Source: Daphnia carinata (taxonomy: Eukaryota; Arthropoda; Branchiopoda; Diplostraca; Daphniidae). From it: DNA of 64,000 nt. The DNA lies in the NCBI RefSeq assembly GCF_022539665.2, contig NC_081333.1:10538971-10602970 (forward strand), given 5' to 3'. Below, piece after piece: positions 60,297-64,000 of the stretch. Position 1 is the first letter of the stretch. Each line of letters begins with the position of its first letter. The translations under genes were made by a program, and so were the position numbers. Under the pieces are notes generated by a model. It worked only from the letters and a program-made list of their open reading frames with translations. It was not told the origin of the DNA and made no database searches.

Positions 60297-62671
60297 TTAA
60301 CGCCTGGAATGCAACAAGCGGCTTTTACGCTCGGCTTCCATTGACTTTGCCCTCTGCCAAAGATCAAAATTTAATTCTGATTTACCGTACGTAATTGCCA
60401 ATAAACGGGACAAAACAAGCAATAGATGAAAATCTTCTGTGGACATCGGGTTAGTTTGACCTGGAGCACGACTCTGGATAAAATCCTGTTGAACTGCTTC
60501 TTGCATTGTGTCATCGAGTTTAAAGGGTAAAAGTCTCACTACTGTAAGGTAGTTTCTCATTCGCACAAGCAGTTCGGGATCGCCTTCCACCTTATTAACA
60601 AGATCAGGGAACGGACTCCCACGTGATAAGCTCAGCCTCAGCGGTAGATTTACGTCTGTGGCGACAATAGAACGCCGTTCGGATAGAATCAGAACGGGGA
60701 TATCGGTATGGAATTCCACTTGATGATAATTGAAGTCATATTCAATTTTCTGCCATGACGTGATGTTACCAATCGCGGTGACGTTTCGCACCCCATCTGC
60801 GACCAATTGCCCTGACATGTCAAACAAGTGAAAATATAGCTAAGATTTTCAGAAGGATATGCTTTAAGAGAACTTTTTTAAGAGGTACCTTCTGTCATAG
60901 CAGTTTCATCGAGAACTAAGTGTGTTTGAGAACTAAGTTGAAGACATCCGGCTATTAGTCTGTTTTCTTGGTAGTCTTTCTTTGGAATCATTTGGAGAGT
61001 ATTTAGATTTTCTAGAGACATTGGTAAGTAATGTGCTTTGGTAACAAGACGCTCCAATAAGCTGAATAAGGCACGAGGATAACTTTCTTGAAAAATTCCA
61101 TTGTCAACTGGAATGTTAGTCAGATTCAACGATAATTTGCCAAGGGCCAATGTGTCCTTTCGGCTGTACCTGTAAAAAAAAAAAAACACGTTTAATCGAT
61201 TGATTAAAAAAATTCCTTAGTTTAAAAAGAAAACAGTTCTCTACGTTTACTCCTTTCAGATTATATGCCCAAGAATACAGAGGCCAATTAAACTTTAATT
61301 TGGCCTCCACCTGATCGGACAAGTTTCCTCTAGGCAAGATGCAACAAAGGTTCGGTATTATCGGCCGAATTCTGCTGCACTATGCCGAATCTTTTTGCAC
61401 CCATCGATTACGGAGACTTACACGCGTGACATTAGATGACAGAGGAGATAGTCCGCAGCAAAACGATCTCCTAAGAAGAATTCGGTAAACAGTCCATGAA
61501 GTTCGTCACGAACAGTAGTTGATGACGCTGTCACAATCGTTGTATCTAAATAAAAGAAAATGGCAAACTGTTTACGTGGGAAAGGCTAAGTTAAAAACTA
61601 GCACCCACCTTCGACCCATTTTTGTCCGCCATGCAAGGGCAAATATGGATTGTTGTGCTCCCATTTTTGAGTGCGAATGCAATGGATTCGGGGGACAACC
61701 GATGAAGGAGGTTGGAAATCTTCACGTTCATCATCGTCGACTAAGACTCCCGGGGTGTTGAAGGAAAGGACGCCAACCACCTCCATAACATCATTTAAGG
61801 GGATCTCATCGTCACTGTATACTTTAACTATGCAGCCAACAGACTCGGATGACGGTAGAGGAAAATTTAGTATTTTTTCCAAATTTCCGTTTGTTGCGCT
61901 TGCTACGTTGTTGCTTGTACGAGGACAAGGCCGTTTGTTAGGCTCCCCTTCTTCCATCATTTCACAGTCATCTTGCTCTTCTTCAAAGGTACGCTTCTTT
62001 CCAACTAAGAGACTTCTACTGGGCTGCACATCAGGAAATTTGTTCTTCTCTCTGAAGATGTGTAACAGTTTGTTAAGGAAATAACAGAAATGATTTTACA
62101 AACAAGAACAATTGTATAGTTAAATGAAAAGGATATTTGTTTAACCCATGGAGTTTCCCCAGGTACTGGCACACAGTAATAGCATGATCTGCTTTCTGTA
62201 GAATTCCAGTGAATAACTTCTTCATCAAGCTAATAAAACAAACTTAATATAACTGGTATTGTCATAAGGTCTAGAACTTCTTACCCCTAGAGACAGTTCA
62301 TCCTTAAATTTTCCTGTTATGTTTTTTTTACATCCAGAAGCTGTGTTCTTTATTAGAGCACCAGAACCATACATTTCCGGACCAAGTTGATCCTGAAACA
62401 TTCCTCGAAACCTGACCAATTGTCCATGCCTGAGATCTTTAATGGGCACCTCATTCAGAGAAGGAATGGAAACCCATGCTTCCATATTTGCCATTCTTGA
62501 AGTGAAGTAATCATCAACTTCTTTCTCCCAAGGCGAACGGCCACCATGCTTTTCTATCCATATAGCATGCACAATAAATAAAAGTCATAGCATTATGAAG
62601 TAATGAAATTTACCATAGATTTTTTGAATGATTTCCTGAGGTGTTTCAAGCCAATTATCCAAAGAAGGCAT
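60297..62671 (-). CDS. MCMBP: Mini-chromosome maintenance complex-binding protein
   Basis: Binds MCM3-7, helps unload MCM from chromatin and chaperones new MCM complexes in the nucleus. Translation starts at 62671 (MPSLDNWLETPQEIIQKIYE), matching the family's N-terminus with the W and the downstream SPWEKEVDDYFTSR. Then come SIPSLNEVPIKDLRHGQLVR, FRGMFQDQLGPEMYGS, YCVPVPGETPWVK, an acidic linker with a basic KKRTFEEEQ patch, PLPSSESVGCIVKVYSDDEI, VPRIHCIRTQKWEHNNPYLP, the AAA-like region LGKLSLNLTNIPVD, MIPKKDYQENRLIAGCLQLS, HLVLDETAM, and VTAIGNITSWQKIEYDFNYH with QVEFHTDIPVLILSE. It ends LWQRAKSMEAERKSRL. About nine exons; no breaks seen. It is head to head with the OST3/6 gene. Confidence 0.94.
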
Positions 62672-63110
62672 TGTTCTTCCAGAAAGTGATGAATTGTAAC
62701 ACAGATGTTTACCGGAAATAGTTTCCCGCTCAACTGCTTTGATGCTGAAGCTGAACTGCACATGCTTGCTTACAGCTGTTTACTTTTACCTGAAGTAAGT
62801 AACCTGCCACCTGGAGTGAACAAGAAATTATTTTCCAACAATGCAAAATATTTTTAATTTGAACTTTAAAGTACAAGTATGATGTTCAAAAGCAGTAAGA
62901 ATTTTGCTTTCATTGAAGGATTGAATATTTTGTCCATAATTATTTCTAAAAAGGAGAAATAGTTACAATTAAATTGAAGATTGTAGGTGGCACTGCTTCC
63001 GTGCGTTTTCAACCATTGATGTCAACTTTGTTTTCGAGAACTTATGCTGTCTGACACCGTGGCAAGAGCGTAGACGAGTCAATCCGGCAAAGTTTTGACA
63101 GTCGGCAAAC
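62672..63110. promoter_or_regulatory. Bidirectional region between MCMBP and the OST3/6 gene
   Basis: 439 bp between divergent start codons, holding both 5'UTRs and promoters. No TATA box is evident at the expected place for either gene. Confidence 0.55.
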
Positions 63111-64000
63111 ATGATGACGAATTTTAAGCCTTCGACATTAGGGCTAACCCTCTTTTTCCTCCTTTTAACCATCGCTAATGTCTCGGAGGGCCAAAAGAAG
63201 AAACAGGATGTAAGTCGGGAGTTCAGAAGTCAGTTTAGGCATTATACTTCATAAGGTATTAAAGCACCTATCATGTTGGATCTCAGGCATCGGGTTTAAA
63301 CGATCGCTATCAACAAATAATGGATATGAGTTCCAAACGGACGGTTATTAAGCTTAATGCCAACAGGTATCGAGAGCTAGTCAGAACTTCACCAAGAAAC
63401 TACTCTGTTGTGGTTATGTTCACGGCATTATCACCAAAGCGTCAGTGTGCTATCTGCAAGTATGTATAATAATATAACCATGCTATTACTTTTTTTAAAT
63501 GATTATATTAAGGAAATAATGTATAATAAAAATTTTTTTAATTATTTTAGGCATGCATTAGATGAATACACCATAGTAGCCAACTCTTTCCGGTACCAGC
63601 AGATGTTCACCAACCACCTTTTCTTTGCCTTGGTTGATTTTGATGAAGCGCAAGATGTTTTTCAACAGGTTCTTAATTTTTTAATATTTACTATTTCACA
63701 AAATTGCTAATCTTGTTGTTTTTCCCCTAGCTCAAACTGAACACTGCTCCTGTTATCATGCATTTTCCAGCTAAAGGTAAACCAAAGAAGACAGACACTA
63801 TGGATATTCAAAGAGTGGGTTTTGCTGCTGAAGCAGTAGCTCGTTGGGTTGGAGAACAAACTGAAATCCAAGTAATATAACATAACATGAAATCAATATT
63901 TACCAACTAGTTGGCTACCAAATACCTATTCATAGATCCGTGTTCTGAGACCGCCAAACTATTCCGCTACCATTGCTCTTGTTGCTCTTTTCACTGTCAT
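63111..64000 (+). CDS. OST3/OST6 oligosaccharyltransferase subunit (TUSC3/MAGT1 type), 5' part
   Basis: Endoplasmic-reticulum oxidoreductase subunit of STT3B-type oligosaccharyltransferase that holds cysteine-containing acceptors for N-glycosylation. Exons: 63111-63209, 63287-63459, 63551-63668, 63731-63872, 63936 to the window end. MMTNFKPSTLGLTLFFLLLT with IANVSEG is a signal peptide. Next come RTVIKLNANRYRELVRTSPR, the thioredoxin-like core YSVVVMFTALSPKRQCAICK with the CAIC redox motif, LFFALVDFDEAQDVFQQLKL, NTAPVIMHFPAKGKPKK and DIQRVGFAAEAVARWVGEQT. The sequence then enters the first membrane helix (NYSATIALVALFTV). About three membrane helices should lie beyond the window. TUSC3 and MAGT1 cannot be told apart here, since arthropods commonly have one gene of this type. 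Confidence 0.94.

Noticed and set aside
60164-60394. Plus-strand frame opposite the MCMBP 3' end
   Set aside because: It is antisense to the MCMBP coding exon and has no similarity of its own.

Overview
This window is animal nuclear DNA. The genes have many short exons split by introns that are mostly 60-90 bp with GT..AG borders, spacing is compact from about 14 kb onward, and the products are animal proteins of arthropod type (an insect-like calpain, a tweety with an arthropod-style tail). A small-genome crustacean such as Daphnia fits best. That is inferred from gene content and architecture and was not tested by search.

Layout. Positions 1-11377 hold no gene I can support: AT-rich DNA with homopolymers and microsatellites. 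One 3'-terminal coding exon at 11378-12073 looks like a FAM89 (leucine repeat adaptor) protein with a long serine-rich tail. After a further 2.2 kb gap the gene-dense part begins: MUTYH (-, 14273-17536) head to head with the helicase IGHMBP2 (+, 17969-25780). A complete alkaline phosphatase gene (-, 19866-22392) is nested in the 4.2 kb intron that splits the IGHMBP2 helicase core. Then come TMEM120 (+), a 2 kb block of foldback repeats, an unrecognised leucine-rich protein (+), tweety (-), NUDCD3 (-), fumarase (+) and a calpain (+, 43267-52025) with a large first intron. A second block of the same foldback repeats follows (about 52560-54680).

The last part is the most distinctive. Three neighbouring genes are built from the central module of the nucleolar protein LYAR: a full LYAR (-, 58644-59833), a one-module gene (+, 57232-57645) and a three-module gene (-, 55256-56747). 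All modules share an intron directly after a conserved K-F-M/V motif. MCMBP (-) and the 5' part of an OST3/OST6-type oligosaccharyltransferase subunit (TUSC3/MAGT1 family, +, cut by the window end) close the window.

Most identified genes are housekeeping: base-excision repair (MUTYH), helicase (IGHMBP2), MCM handling (MCMBP), the TCA cycle and cytosolic fumarate (FH), N-glycosylation (OST3/6) and dynein co-chaperone (NUDCD3). Four head-to-head pairs have intergenic gaps of 432-751 bp and probably share bidirectional promoters: MUTYH/IGHMBP2, NUDCD3/FH, the two LYAR-module genes, and MCMBP/OST3-6. The less explained content is the LYAR-module cluster, the two foldback arrays, an approximately 75 bp direct repeat bracketing the first array, and a composite tRNA-derived insertion in MUTYH intron 1.
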